Shown piece after piece: positions 23,264 to 35,440 of a stretch of 64,000 bases of DNA; position 1 is the stretch's first letter; every line of letters begins with the position of its first letter. This DNA comes from Gonapodya prolifera JEL478. Lineage: Eukaryota; Monoblepharomycota; Monoblepharidomycetes; Monoblepharidales; Gonapodyaceae. The notes under the pieces were generated by a model. The model saw only the letters and a list, made by a program, of their open reading frames with translations, was not told the DNA's origin and did no database searches. The DNA is taken from assembly GCA_001574975.1 (NCBI GenBank), contig KQ965795.1, forward strand, positions 62,001 through 126,000, in the 5' to 3' direction. Made by a program: the position numbers and the translations under genes.

Positions 23264-23715
23264 CCACCCTGCAGACGAACCCCAACCGTCCGCGTGGCAG
23301 GGTTCGTCATTTCGCCCGTCTCCAGCACTGTCTCATTGGGCAAGGTGTGCCTGACGCCGCAGTCCGGGTCAGTCTGCCCACGTGAGTCGGTGATGAGGTG
23401 GAACTGCTTCTTTGGAGGGTTCTTCTCCCTGCTCGTGCGGTGTGGGCGGACGTGCAGTTGATGCTCCAATCACTCGCGGAGAAGCGGACACGGACACTCA
23501 GAGATACTCGCTCCACACGACCATCGCCCAGTCTATCTCCCCGTCTCTTTATCGATCCTCACGTCCGCTGCGAGTTTCGATCCGTGCAGAATGAGCACGT
23601 CGGATGGCTCTGAGAAGTGCGCGGGTGGAGGTCCCCATGCGATTCCGCGGCGCGTGTTGATGTACGGTGCGGTGCGTGGGGGTGCGGCGATGGTGGCGTC
23701 CAGTGGGTGTGGCAT
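22566..23715 (-). CDS. HRI1-like protein
   Basis: The start is taken as the ATG at 23715 (MPHPLDATIA). Recognisable pieces in order: TAPYINTRRGIAWGPP, LILHGSKLAADVRID, RVRFSASDWSIN, HLITDSRG, DCGVRHTLPNETVLETGEMTNPATRTV, YEELWHDIANTCPKGLAIGLVLR, FVFKTGQYAVAI and DFAVATFELS. The ETGEM.NP.T and EELW blocks match the fungal HRI1 family, a pair of lipocalin-like barrels of unclear function linked in yeast to Hrr25. An intron lies in the middle and contains the 75-nt poly(C/G) run. The C-terminal exon and stop (about 22566) are uncertain. It shares a 115-bp upstream region with the divergent CNNM gene. Confidence 0.6.
23186..23260. repeat. Poly(C) homopolymer, 75 nt
   Basis: An uninterrupted run of C on the plus strand, so G on the strand of the HRI1-like gene. 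By the frames on either side it falls in or at the edge of an intron. Its exact length in the genome cannot be trusted. Confidence 0.95.
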
Positions 23716-23830
23716 CGGTGGGTTGGAGATGGGAGGGGAAAGAACGGTGACCAAAGATGAGGCAGGGCAGAATGACAAGGATTCAAGAGAAATCTCATTC
23801 GATACTTTCTCGCTTTCATAACCCCGCGAA

Positions 23831-26497
23831 AATGGCGACACGATACCGTTCCAGCACACCGCGCCTTGTTTTCGTCGCCATCGCCAGCGTCGCGCTCGCA
23901 CACTTCGCTTTCTCCGTCCCGCTTGCACCCACGTCCACCTCCACCCGTCAAATCGCCCTTCTCGCCGATGACTCGCACTTTTTGCGCCGCAGCGAGCCCA
24001 TGCCCACCGAGCTGCCGCCGTGCAAGGCAGAGGAGCACCTTGCTATCGGAAGTGGACCATGGATCGGAATGCTGGTCGTGGCGTAAGTGCGGCCCCATTC
24101 TGCTTCCGACAGTGCGTGGAAGGGTGGTCTCACCAATACTTCGTGGGCAGGATCGCGTTAATTGCGATTGGTGGTCTTTTTGCTGGTACGTTCCCCCTGA
24201 TCGACACGTGAGACCGCTAATTCGGATTGCGGGTCGCACTCAAACCCCGGCACGTCGGCCATTTTCCAGGTCTCACGCTCGGCATGATGTCACTCGATGT
24301 CACCAACCTCGAGATTCTCAAGCAGGCTGGATCGCCCTCGGAGCAGAAGTACGCAAAGATCATTCTGCCGCTTCGAAAGGTGGGTGCAACCTCCCACCAA
24401 CCGACTCCATGAACCTGCACCCACCCCACCATGTAGCGCGGGCACCTCCTCCTCATAACCCTCCTTCTCGGCAACGTCATCGTCAACGAAACACTTCCCA
24501 TCATCCTCGACAACCTCACCGGCGGCGCCCCCGCCGTCGTCGCCATCGTCATATCCACCGTCGTCGTCGTCATCTTCGGCGAAATCATCCCCGCCTCGGT
24601 CATCCCTCGGTTCGGGCTCGCGTTCGGGGCGGCGTTCACGTGGCCCGTGACGGTGCTCATGTACATACTGTACCCGCTCGTGTGGCCGATTGGGAGGTTG
24701 CTGGATTGGGTGATTGGGGAGAACGAGCAGACGAGTTATGAGAGGAAGGAGTTGAAGGCCCTGGTTGGGTTGCATGGGACGGGGCAGTTGGGGGATTTAA
24801 GGACGGATGAGGTGGGTTGTGGAGTGACGGTGGCCCGCGAGAGATGCGAGCAGGCTAGAAGACCGAGCTCCAAGACCTAAGCGCCTACCGATGAACATCT
24901 CAGAGCGACATCGACGCCTAAGTGGCATCAGACGCTGACCGTGGGCTCTTTCGCGGAGCGAACCTAATGCCTGCATGAAGCGCTAACCGAAGCTGTCCGC
25001 CGGAGGCGTATTACCCTGCGGAAAGGAATACATTCACCGCGGAGAGTGTATTGTACCGAGATGGGCGTCTAAGCAATCACCTTGCTTGAGCTCACCTGCC
25101 CTTGCACCCACCCACCCTCGTACCCAGATCACCGTCATCTCCGGCGCGCTCGACCTCGCGCACAAAACCGTTCGCAAAATCATGACGCCCTTCTCCGCCG
25201 TATTCGCCCTTTCGTACGACTCTGTCCTCGACGCCCAAACTCTGCGCGAGATCAAGACCCGGGGGTACTCCCGCATCCCCGTGTACCGCGGCTCGCGGGA
25301 CAATATCGTTGGTCTTTTGCTGGTTAAACAGCTCGTGGACTACGACCCGCACGAGGCCAAGACTGTCGGGGAACAGAGACTGTTTTCGATCCCTTACGTG
25401 GACGCAGGGACGGACGTGTTTGATATGATGAATGCGTTTCAGGAGGGCAGGAGTCATATGGCGGTTGTGATGGAAAGTACCGAGGAGGCGGGGGAGAACG
25501 GGGATGCGGGTGAAAAGAAGGAGGAGGAGGAGGCGGATGATGTGTTGGCGTCGACTCGGTCGGCGCCGTCGAACCTTTCAGCTGGCGCCAAGCCCCCGGC
25601 AAGCGAAAACAGCGAGCCTTCGGGAAAGGACGAAACCGCCGCCGCCGCCGCCAAACCCACCCGAGCCCCAGCCCGAATCGTGCCAGCCGCCAAGGGTACG
25701 TTCAAATCCGTCGGGCCCAAAGACGCGCCCATCTCCGCCATCGCGCCCACGCACACGATCGTCCTTGACCCGAATTCACAGTACAAGCCCCGTCGCGTTG
25801 TGGGGATCGTGACGCTGGAGGACGTGGTGGAGGAATTGATCGGGGAGGAGATCGTGGACGAGACAGATGTGTTTTTGGATGTGGCGACAGGGGAGAAGGT
25901 TACGAGGTGGGTTGCTTTGACTGCTCGGGTTCTTAGGGCTTTTGGGCTGACAGGTTGTGGCCGGCTCATTGTAGGAAACCTTGGAACACGCTCAAATCCG
26001 TCATCGGGATTCTCTCGCCCCACCTCCTCGCGAACCCCAAAGCCGCCGCGGCAGCCAACGGGGCCGCGCTCGAGCACCACCCCGTAGCCGCTGACGCGGG
26101 GTCCACCGAGGGCCTTGTGGTCCCGACCGCGCAGAAGGTAGTCGTCTCCGCCACGGCCCAGGGCGGCCTTCGCTCGGCCGCGTGGACGGGCGCCGGAGTT
26201 AAGGTGCTCGCGACGGAGGAGGCGCAGAAGAATGCCAAGAAAATGGGCCATGATGCGCATATTTTGGCGGCCGCGGGGGTGTTGGATACGCGGCATCCGC
26301 ACTCGCAGGCGCACGTCGGGCACCCGGCGGCGGTTATTGCACAGAGGCCCAAGACGTCCCCCGATTTGACCGGTGGCGCGAGGGTCCTGGATGACGAGGT
26401 TGTGCATGTGGAGGGCGGGTCGAGTGAGAGGTTGTTGGAAGACGATGGTGCGGCTCAGAAGGGGGAGGAGAAGAAGAAGGACAGTGGAAAGAAGTAG
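23831..26497 (+). CDS. MAM3: CNNM/Mam3-type membrane protein (DUF21 plus CBS pair)
   Basis: Six exons. Exon 1 (from ATG 23831) has a signal-like N-terminus and reaches GPWIGMLVV. The next small exons give IALIAIGGLFAGLTLGMMSLD, the hallmark of DUF21. A membrane-rich exon follows (HLLLITLLLGNVIVNETLP, AIVISTVVVVIFGEIIPAS, VLMYILYPLVWP). After an intron of about 320 nt (24809-25128) the CBS region starts: KIMTPFSAVFALSYDSV, GYSRIPVYRGSRDNIVG, then RRVVGIVTLEDVVEELIGEEI. The last exon is an Ala/His-rich tail to 26497. Yeast Mam3 and animal CNNM proteins sit in vacuolar or plasma membranes and affect Mg2+ and other divalent metals; the CBS pair senses nucleotide-Mg. The loop between the CBS motifs is extended by an acidic, Ala/Pro-rich insert. 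Confidence 0.9.
24809..25128 (+). other. Unusually long intron of the CNNM gene
   Basis: About four times longer than neighbouring introns. It contains a CGATGAA and, about 50 nt on, a CTGA (about 24890-24950), flanked by short complementary CCTAC/GTGGG. A small C/D-box RNA is conceivable but the boxes are imperfect. Confidence 0.3.
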
Positions 26498-26639
26498 GAG
26501 GGTGGAAAAATGGTTCGTTGGATACGAGTGGGAAGGGTGTCATGCTGCCAGACACAGACTTGTTTTGCTTGAAACGCAACGAACTAGTAATTAGATAACC
26601 CTACAATAGACTTGATTCACCCAATCCTCACAGAAACCG

Positions 26640-29600
26640 ATGACACCATTCCAAGCCCTCCCCGACGACCTCTGCTCGTACGTGCGGACCTCCCTACCCT
26701 CCAGCCTCGTCAAGACCGTCCTCGCTGGGCGGTTTCTGCGTCGAGATCCGGCGGATGCGAGGCGAGAGTTGGTGCTTGTGAAGGTTCGCTTTGTTGGTTC
26801 TTTTCCGCACTCGTATGAGTTGTTTAACGGTAGTTTTGGAATGGGATGGTGTAGGATTCGGCGCTGGAGCTTCTGGAGGTGGACGAGAGTGGCAGTTCGA
26901 GGACGTTGTGCTCGAGACATGTTTTTGGAACGATCAAGGACGCGTGCTGCCTTCCGATTGGGCCAGGTACGTGATTTTCCTTCCAACTAGCGGTGGCTGT
27001 CTGTCCGAGCTGACGGTGTGTCCCTAGACGTGTACCAGAGTCCCAAATGGACTTTCGGTCAGAACGTTATCGCATGCACGAGCGATTCGGGGATGTTGAC
27101 GATCGTCGCGACCGTGCCTCTATCGTTTGATGATGATGGAGACATTGGGATTGCGTATGAGAGACCGAGGGCGCGGTTCGTTGTCGTGAAGGAGGTGGGG
27201 TGTCAGAAGCTGTCTTGGGGGAGTGGGAAGGAGAAACCGCTCACCACAGTGTTCGGAGACAGATCGTGATATCGACGACTGGAACTGATTATCGGGACGT
27301 CGGAGCTTTCGTCCGTGCGGAACCACTGTGAGTCGAGTCCTTGCAATGTCAAACACTCCACCAACAGTAAAACCAAATCGGCACTCCAAGGGGTCGAGCG
27401 ATTTCTGTTATGGCCGTGCAAGATACTGGTATAATTTTTCCCCTGTGGAACGTGGACTTCACGGATCCCACGTCGTCTCTCGAAGGGATCAATTTTTCAG
27501 AGAGTGGGATCGTATGGCACTCCACGTTCGTTCAGCATCCAGAGGATATGGGTGATCTCATTTGTCTTGCCAATGTGGTGTGCAAGTGGGTACAATTTTC
27601 AGAGTGCACAGGGTGCGAGGATTCTTCACAAGGCACAATTTGTAGGCATTCGCGGTTCTACCTATCCCTGAGATCTGTAGACGGGAAACGCGTCTACGAT
27701 GGTGCTCGACAGATTGTGACTGATATTGACATTGGTCCAGGTAGGTTAATTCTACGAGTTACTGCAATGTGACGTGCAGATTTCACGTTCAGACAACAGC
27801 GGACGGTCCCCTTCCACTTCACATGCTTACGGTTCCCGGTCGCACGGGCACTTTTATGATCATCACGGTAAGTGCTTAACCCGTGTATTACCTATAGTGC
27901 CTCCGCATGACCGTGACTGTGCTGCTTACTCCAGGAATGGGAGATCATTGGGTTTCAGCTCCAGGACATTTTGAACGGCCGAACCCGTGGGACAATTATT
28001 GTCCTACCTCTAGCTCCCAGGGCAAGTGACAGTGAGTATGTGACTTCTGCATTCTACCAGAGTTCATCTTTTGACATGACCTTACGCACTCTTTCATTCG
28101 CAGCGGTCCTTGTCAATGCGGTCACACCGCCCTCGTACTCTGCTGCGCTACCCTACTTTTATATGGTGACAGAGGCGGGACTCCTGTACCGCGCCGAAGT
28201 GCAATCCGCTCGTTCCATTGATTTTCAACAACTGGCGAGGAGACCTTTTCCGGCTTCTCATATGGCTGCTTTATACGGTTCCATTAAAAATCAGAAAGGC
28301 ATTGATGCGGATGTGCTTTATCTTGGCGGGGAGACCACGGATGGCGAGCTGTTGCAGGTGCGCTTACTTGATCCATCCCTTTCAAATGAATACGGTCGAT
28401 ATCAACGAGAAAAAAAATGCATTAGATATCCCCTACCAGTTCTCAGCCTACAAAACTACGTGGATTTAATAACATTGCTCCAATTCACGATGTGTGTACG
28501 GTTCCATGGCCGGGTGGTTCGGGTGCTCTTTATACCGCCTCTGGAGCGGCGCCAAATGGGGCTATCAGGGACGTTCGGTATGGCGTGCCTGTGAGCGTCG
28601 TATCTTGCACGGCAGCTGATTACTTTTCAGGGTAAAGTTCTCATTCAAAATTTAATCTGAATCCTTCAATTGATTTTTCTTCTGTCACACAGCTGTAATG
28701 GGATTTGGAGTGTGAAGCTATCGCCTCACGACGAGTGTCACTCATTTATTATCTTTTCATTCGCTCAGGAAACTAAGATCATGCATATGTCAGGTTCGTC
28801 TTTCTCTTGCGGGGACATGCTAATGATCCCGCGAACAGGACTTACTGGAATCCCTCCATCAGCAGAGGGCGAGATCGAGGATATTACAGAAGAAAGCAAC
28901 TTGGACTCGGATACACAGACTCTCTGCGCGGGCTCTTTGGTCCCGTTTCCGGGATGGTTGTTTCAGGTTCACGGCAAAGGCATCGTTGCTGGATTTCAAT
29001 CACCGAATCAAATGCGTCTTTCGTCCTCTTCAGTTTCAAGTAAGTAGAAAGACGTGTCCTTCCTTGACCAACACCGTGCGTTAAGTTGTGAATTAGGGGT
29101 GAAATGGCCTTTGGTTGAGTCCTCCGAGATACTGGAACCTGATCATGGTCTCTTCGGGGCAGCATCGCTAGCGGGAAGTGTCTTTATATTGTCACGAGGT
29201 TCCCTGTTGTATATAGTTGCAGCCAAACTCGACAGAGGGTGAGTTGTTGGTTACATTGTCAGCTTATCTCAAGGCATCAAGAATTACCGTTACCAGATCA
29301 CTACCAAAGTTCGAGTTGATTACGAAAGTCAACATGGACTCTGACGTGTGCCGTATATCAATGAAAGTGATCCCGCCGCACAACCAAAGGTGAGCGCAGT
29401 CTCTTTTTTGCGTTTTCGATGAAATAATCACACCTTTAATCTCTTAATGGAAGCATACGCTACTTGTGCCTCGTCGGTACATATTCGCCTTCGATGGAAG
29501 TTTTCGTTCTAGAAGGCGAAAGCATCACTCACCGAACATCCGCCAGTGAGCTTATTTCTGTGATGCGAAAGTCGGCGTTTGGCAAAATCCTTGTCTGATC

Positions 29601-31843
29601 GGCTAGCTTTGCAATTTGGGTCACATTCCGCGAACGTGCCGGAATCAACGTTCATGATGAGCTCACCATTCGGTAACTTCCTTATTGTTGGTCTTCGTAA
29701 CGGCACGATAGTTTCGTATAAGTGCGACTGGGATTCAGGTACGTCGATCTGCTCGGGTAAGATGAATTTGATCTGTAACTCATCCACACCTTCAGCGTCG
29801 CCTACCTTGTCTGCTCCTAAGACGTGCACTCTGGGATCGTTCCCCGTCCGCCTTACCCCAATGCTCGGTCAAAAGTCTTCGTCAGCTCTTTTGGCTTTGA
29901 CCAATCGCCCGTGGAGAATTTCCGTATCCAAAACTGGTTTGAGAATTGAGAGTGTGCTTTTTGAGCAGGTTTGTGCAACATATCGCTTTTTCGAAGTGTT
30001 TTATTGGCATCCAAAGGCGCGTACGGGACCTTCGCCGTGCAGGTTTATGAAGCGTGTTCTTTCGCATTCCCAGGAACTCCGGAATATGGTGTTATCCTTG
30101 TTACTAAAACTCAGTTCCACATCGCCTCACTTGAACAACCACGTTGCTTTGGTATTCGTTCTATTGGTGTATCTGAGGTTTGATCAAGTCCATCGTTAAT
30201 ATCTGGCGTAGTCTCCATTGATTAATTTTCGACCTCCAACTCGACAGACCCCTCGCCGTTTAGTCAGGGACCCAGTTACGGGTAGACTCATCGTTGGATG
30301 CACTTTTCGCAGCGGATCGGGATCTACGCCTTCTTCCGAGCTTCGGGTGATAGACTCTTTAAGGTAGAAGTAATTCTGTGGACTGAAGGTGGCTTTTGTG
30401 TTCACCTGAGAACTTTTGCGGCAGCGGGCGACAAATTCTTCGTGATACACTCCCACCCGGCGAAGTAATCCAATCCCTCACTCTCTGGCACATCACATCC
30501 AGTAGCCAACCAAAGCGCTACATTGTAGCCGGTACGTGGGGACACTCGCAAGATTCTAAGACGCCAGGAGCTTCGCTAGGCGGACGAGCTCTTGTTTGGA
30601 ACCTAAAATACGCCGCTTCGGGCGACCCTGACCCGATGACAAAGGAGACAATGAAGGAAAGTTCATTAAAGTTGCGTAAACATGGAGAATATCTGATGAG
30701 AGGACCTGTCACTGGGTTAGCTCCTTATAGTGGAAGGTAATTGGGATTTTTGTGTTCTTCCCCCTAATTTCAAATCCACCTCCCGAACAGTTATCTGCTG
30801 GCTGCAGCAGGCCGTTACTTGCACGCACTCAAGATTGATGCCAACAGTCGCTCGTGAGTTTTGCGTCTTTCGTTCCCGTTTACTGCTTTGAAGATGGTCG
30901 AACGCATCCCGCCTAGCCTCGTATCTCCCTCTTCATGCCAACTGCGGTGGCCGATCTCAGCGCTGAATACCAGTGATGGCGGACCCAATATTCTTGTCGG
31001 TAGTGCAAGGGACTCAGCTACGGTTTACAAGTATGATCAAGAAACGAAAAAGTTTGAGTTCATAGGGAGGTGAGCTCGTGCATTATCGGGAGGAAATTGC
31101 AACTCTCTAACACCTTTTCCCGTGTATGTAGCGATCGAACATCTCGTACCACTTCATGTCTTTTGCCTCTCTCTAAGGGTCTCATGGTGTCATGCGACCG
31201 TGCCGGAGGGCTATCAATCTTTTCGTCGAATATTCCCCAACGTGCACTTGAGAGAACGCTCAAAACACACATGACTTTCTACCTTGGAGAAACTGTGACA
31301 TCAATTACAAAGATTAAACCAGGAATGGACGGTTCATTTGGAAGCGATGAGATGTTACAGGATGCGCAGGTGCTTGGTCGTTGGACTGCAGATGATTCGG
31401 AGAAAAAGAACAAAACACGGTCGAGCATAAGTGCTGAAGCTGCGACGGAGCCTCTGCACATGCAGGGACGTCCTCCATCCGTGGTTATGGCAACCGTCTC
31501 GGGGTCTCTCATCCACCTTGTTCCACTGACCACAATCGCTTACAACAAGCTCGCCATCCTTGTGTCGTGCCTCTCAACATTCCCTGCAACGAGGCCCCTT
31601 CTTGGCGGCGATGTTTTGGACTTTCGGGGTAGGGCGTCCTGTGGAGATGGCTGTGTTGTGGACGGCGATGTCCTGAATGAGTGGTGGGGACTGCTGGAAC
31701 ACGAGAAGAGTGCTGTTTTGGAAAGTGCTAACTCTGCATGGAGCGCGAGGAAGCGTTTTGGCAATGAGAAATTTGATGATACCATAACAGAGGCTTGGAT
31801 TAGCAGGACATTGATATTGTTGGCAGATGTTTGCCATGTATGA
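26640..31843 (+). CDS. MMS1_N/CPSF_A-family beta-propeller protein (DDB1/CPSF160/SF3B3-like)
   Basis: A long gene with many introns of 50 to 90 nt. It starts at 26640 (MTPFQALPDDLCSYVRTSL). Blocks typical of the MMS1 N-terminal propeller follow: NVIACTSDSGMLTIVATV, LNGRTRGTIIVLPL, YLCLVGTYSPSMEVFVL, PVRLTPMLGQKSSSALLALT, PEYGVILVTKTQFHIASL, and TPRRLVRDPVTGRLIVGCTF. The CPSF_A-type C-terminal part has LTLWHITSSS..RYIVAGTWG, YLLAAAGRYLHALKID, LPLSKGLMVSCDRAGGLSIF, SVVMATVSGSLIHLVPL and VVDGDVLNEWW. These proteins are triple-propeller scaffolds in Cullin-4-type ubiquitin ligases, mRNA 3'-end processing or the U2 snRNP. Which one this is cannot be decided by eye; the resemblance is loose, as in the Mms1 branch. 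Confidence 0.75.
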
Positions 31844-31972
31844 ATAGTTTTCGATGGATATTCCCCCACAGATCTGTTTGGTTCATCGATTTGGTTTGAG
31901 GGTCGAAGGCGGCAGAACTTCACATTTGTTGACCATCCGGATCTGATAAATCCGGTGCGAGAGTTCAATTCA

Positions 31973-33016
31973 ATGAATTCTATATCAAAAATCTTGCGCG
32001 CCCGTGACAATGCCTCGCTTAAGTTCACGGTTCATCGATCCACCGTTTTGACGGCGCATGATCATTCCCCCGTTCCAGTGGTCTTCTTTCACCCATGCGC
32101 TGCGAACATGTGGGGAAATACCATCGAAACGACCATCGAGCGTTGTGGGGAACGGGTCGAAATTCTTTCCCTTGCGAGACGAGGATTCGATGAAAACAGA
32201 GTTTTGGCGCCTGGAACGTGGAAAATGGGCTGGGAAGATGCCACAGAGCTTCTTCAAAAAGTCACTGCTGAACGAAAAGCGGTTGTGAGTGGAAAAAAGG
32301 GAAAGAAAGTGATGCTATTGCACGGTAATGCTGATTTGTTGGTACAGCTCATTGCATGGTCTTTGGGCTCTGTCATAGCACTGGGACTTGCCGCGACGCA
32401 ATCATCTCGCATTGCTTCCATTATTCTCGTCGAGCCGGGTGAGTTCATAATCCCGCCGGTCTTGGAAAGTTGTTTGACGACAATCGTCGGCCACCCCACA
32501 GCGTACAACATCTCGTCGTATCAGGGACCCGGTCTATTCCCCATGTTGCGAGGCGTGCTATCTAGCACCATTCTCGGTGGAATTCCCGGTCTCCAGTCAT
32601 GGGGTGCGACGTCGTTTCTTCGTTGGGCCTTTGCCTCCCAAAAACCACTCGCAACCACGTCCACCGAAGCGTCGGACAAATGCCATGCCCCGGACAGCTT
32701 TGATGCACTCTCGAGCGCCGAACAAGCGACAATGGTGGCAAACGCCCTCGCTATTCAAGGAGAACTGCGTAACGGAACAGGAGAGGGAGATCTTCCTCCG
32801 TCATCTCTGCGTGCTATATCATGCCCCGTTACAGTCCTATACGGGTCTCACACCGTGGATGCACTGCGCGGAAACGCTGGCAGGGTTGCAGAGCTTCTGA
32901 AGGAGGCTGGAGTGCAGGTCACACTTAGGAGAGTTGACGGGTGCAATCATTTGATGCCCCTCCAAAGAGTAGGGTCAGAAACTATTGTTGATGAAATTCA
33001 TAAAGCTGTTTCTTGA
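31973..33016 (+). CDS. Alpha/beta hydrolase-fold protein
   Basis: An intronless frame; the first ATG is at 31973 (MNSISKIL), giving 347 residues. Seen: VVFFHPCAANMWGN (oxyanion-side strand and loop), LSLARRGFDEN, the nucleophile elbow LIAWSLGSVIALGLA (A-W-S-L-G in place of G-x-S-x-G), LVEPG, and late in the chain ISCPVTVLYGS and DGCNHLMPL, which supply a candidate acid and the catalytic His. The order fits the alpha/beta hydrolase fold; the substrate is unknown. It lies 130 bp behind the MMS1/CPSF_A-family gene in the same direction. The lack of introns contrasts with nearly every neighbour. Confidence 0.75.
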   Translation: MNSISKILRARDNASLKFTVHRSTVLTAHDHSPVPVVFFHPCAANMWGNTIETTIERCGERVEILSLARRGFDENRVLAPGTWKMGWEDATELLQKVTAERKAVVSGKKGKKVMLLHGNADLLVQLIAWSLGSVIALGLAATQSSRIASIILVEPGEFIIPPVLESCLTTIVGHPTAYNISSYQGPGLFPMLRGVLSSTILGGIPGLQSWGATSFLRWAFASQKPLATTSTEASDKCHAPDSFDALSSAEQATMVANALAIQGELRNGTGEGDLPPSSLRAISCPVTVLYGSHTVDALRGNAGRVAELLKEAGVQVTLRRVDGCNHLMPLQRVGSETIVDEIHKAVS

Positions 33017-33067
33017 GTCGTAATGTAGAGCTTCCGGGTGGATTGAACTTGCACACAAAATCGCGCG

Positions 33068-33980
33068 ATGAGCCCTCCTCGCTCGCTCACCAGCATCCCC
33101 CTCGAAGAGCTTTCCCAAATTGCTCAGTATCTGCCTACTCGAGAACTGGTGCGATTGTCTCGCCCCTGCACTGCCCTGCGCGTCGTCGCTGCCTTTGCGA
33201 CCTGTTGGAAGCACTTGAAACTTGAGAATCCTGGCGGCATAAGTCTTACCGATAGAAAATTGCGGTCTGTTCTCAAATGTACCAAACGGTCGGCTGGATT
33301 GACCCTCCTAACTGCTCCGTTACCTGCGATTGCAGAATATCAACCAGTGATTGAAGGAGTAACGACCGTCACAGTCGACCAGAGCCTGTCTGTCACGACC
33401 GCCATGGCTATCAGATTCCTCATGTACCCAAACGTCCCATGCATTTCTCTCCGAGGATGTATGGGTGTCCTCTTGTCGATTTCATCGCCATGGTTGACAA
33501 GTTGTGCTGGCGACTCGCTGGACGAGTGACTTTCTTTGGAAATGTCGAGCTGAGGGCGAAGTATGTTACAAACCCCGTCATTGCAGCAAATGTCATTTGT
33601 TCATTCCTGCAGAGCTTCCAGATGGAACAAACTACAGTGGATCAAACTGCCACAACCAGATCCATTGCTCCCAGTGCAAGAAGAAAATATGTACAATGTG
33701 TTTCCTGAGCAACTGGGAGTACGAAAGAAACATCAAATGCAGCTCAGCGTCGTGCGATCGCGTGGAAAGCTGCTCGCTTTGTGTACGTCCACAATCGTAC
33801 ACCTCGTGCGACAACTGCTTCCGCAGGTTCTGCTCGTCAGGTGATCTGGATTTCGAGAGTGATTTCGGTGTTTGTCGAAAGGAAAACCTTATCGTATGCG
33901 GGCCCTGCAAGCGAACTTTATGCGGACAGTGTGATGCATTTTTGGAGTACTTCGTGTGCACGGAGATGTGCCGGTGGTGA
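33068..33980 (+). CDS. F-box protein with Cys-rich zinc-binding C-terminus
   Basis: ATG at 33068 (MSPPRSLTSIPLEEL). An F-box-type start, LTSIPLEELSQIAQYLPTR, leads into helices. An intron 33459-33549 (91 nt, GTATGG donor, GTCGAG acceptor) joins it in phase to a Cys-rich exon with C..C pairs: CYKPRHCSKCH, CHNQIHCSQCKKKICTMC, CSSASCDRVESCSLC, CDNCFRRFC, CGPCKRTLCGQC and CTEMC. This suggests several zinc-binding knuckles. The TGA at 33978-33980 is followed in the same frame by a short piece with CPKCGEDDFYDP and a second stop, as if the ancestral gene ran on. F-box proteins select targets for ubiquitin ligases; the partner is unknown. Confidence 0.65.
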
Positions 33981-34292
33981 GTCATTGGGCGAAACGCCTG
34001 CCCCAAGTGTGGGGAGGACGACTTCTATGACCCATCCTCTGAAGGAGGTTGTTCAATCAGGGCTTGACAAAGGTAAGGCGTTCTTCTCCCCTGAACAAGA
34101 CTCGAAATTCATAAGCTCCATTTGCTATGAGCAGAAAGGAACTTGCACCGAGCCAAAATCCATTTTTACTTTCATATTGCTGTTGCTATTGAATGATATG
34201 TCGAATGTGTCGAATGTTGCTATAGTGTTCGGTGAACCCTGCACGTGCCAAATCGCTTGTGTCGCGAGAGCGAACCGAACCCCGCAGTCAGG

Positions 34293-35440
34293 ATGGTGAG
34301 TCGGTGGACGGCAAGTGGACTGGACGCGGCGGCAGAAAACGCATAGAGGAAGGACGGCGAGAGAGTCCGGGGAGGAGAGTACGGGTGGAATGGATGGATG
34401 GATGGGTTGACTTCTCTTTCGGAAACCCACACTTGAGAAATAGGATGGCGAAGAGACCATCGGATCGTTGGAGCTCAAAAAGACAAAAATGAAACCCGTG
34501 GACTGAGTTGCCTTGCGCGCGTTGCTTCTTAGCGTGCTCACCCTGCCCTTTCCTTCCACCACCGTTCACCTGCACCTTCACCACCCCACTCTCCCTCTCC
34601 CCCAGTCTCTCGTCATCACGGACAAGTCGCACTTCCAGCACATTCTGCGTCTGCTCAATACCGTGCGTGGTACTTCTCCCCTTTTCTCTCGGTCCTCGAC
34701 AGTTGACCTTGACATCTCTTCGTGGACTTTCTAGAACATTGATGGAAGGCGTAAAATCATGTACGCCCTCACCCACATCAAGGGTGTTGGTCGCCGGTAC
34801 TCGAACATGATTTGCAAGAAGGCGGACGTGGACCTCACCAAACGGTGCGTTGCTGATGCAATTCGGTTGGCGATGTCGGACCTGGTCGGCAAGAAGAGTA
34901 GTACCAGTTCAGAGCTTTCGCGGTTAATGCGTGGAGTAGAACTAAGTGACTGGGAAGAGCGACGCGGAGTGCATGTCTCGGAGGCGGCACTAGTGCGCGT
35001 TTTCGGATACGTCGAAACGCCCCACCATCCACCTCGACTCACACTTTCCCTCCACCCCCACAGTGCCGGAGAGCTCACCCCCGAAGAGCTCGAACGTATC
35101 GTGACCATCATCCAGAACCCGCGCCAATACCGTGTTCCCGACTGGTTCCTCAACAGGCAGAAGGACATCAAGGACGGAAAGTTCTCGCAGGTCCTTGCCA
35201 ACGGATTGGACAACAAGCTCCGTGAGGACCTTGAGCGCGTGAGTTGAGTTCGGGGGTTCTACATCCGTGTTGGTGGACGGAATGGTTGACCTTAATCTCC
35301 TTCTCCCACGACACCAGCTCAAGAAAATCCGTGCCCACCGTGGTCTCCGTCACTACTGGGGTGTCCGTGTCCGTGGTCAGCACACCAAGACCACCGGCCG
35401 GAAGGGCCGCACCGTCGGTGTGTCCAAGAAGAAAGGCTAA
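34293..35440 (+). CDS. RPS18: Small-subunit ribosomal protein uS13 (S18e)
   Basis: Exon 1 carries only the ATG (34293-34295), followed by a GTGAGT donor and an intron of 310 nt. Exons 34606-34662, 34735-34844, 35064-35238 and 35318-35440 join in phase into a protein of about 155 residues. Family blocks: [108 protein letters not shown], and the basic end VGVSKKKG. uS13 sits in the head of the 40S subunit and contacts the P-site tRNA and the bridge to 60S. Introns 1 and 3 (310 and 219 nt) are longer than the local norm, as is common in fungal ribosomal protein genes. Confidence 0.97.

Noticed and set aside
23162-23461. Poly-Pro open frame over the poly(C) run
   Set aside because: It exists only because a C homopolymer reads as proline in every frame; the minus-strand HRI1-like exons explain both flanks.
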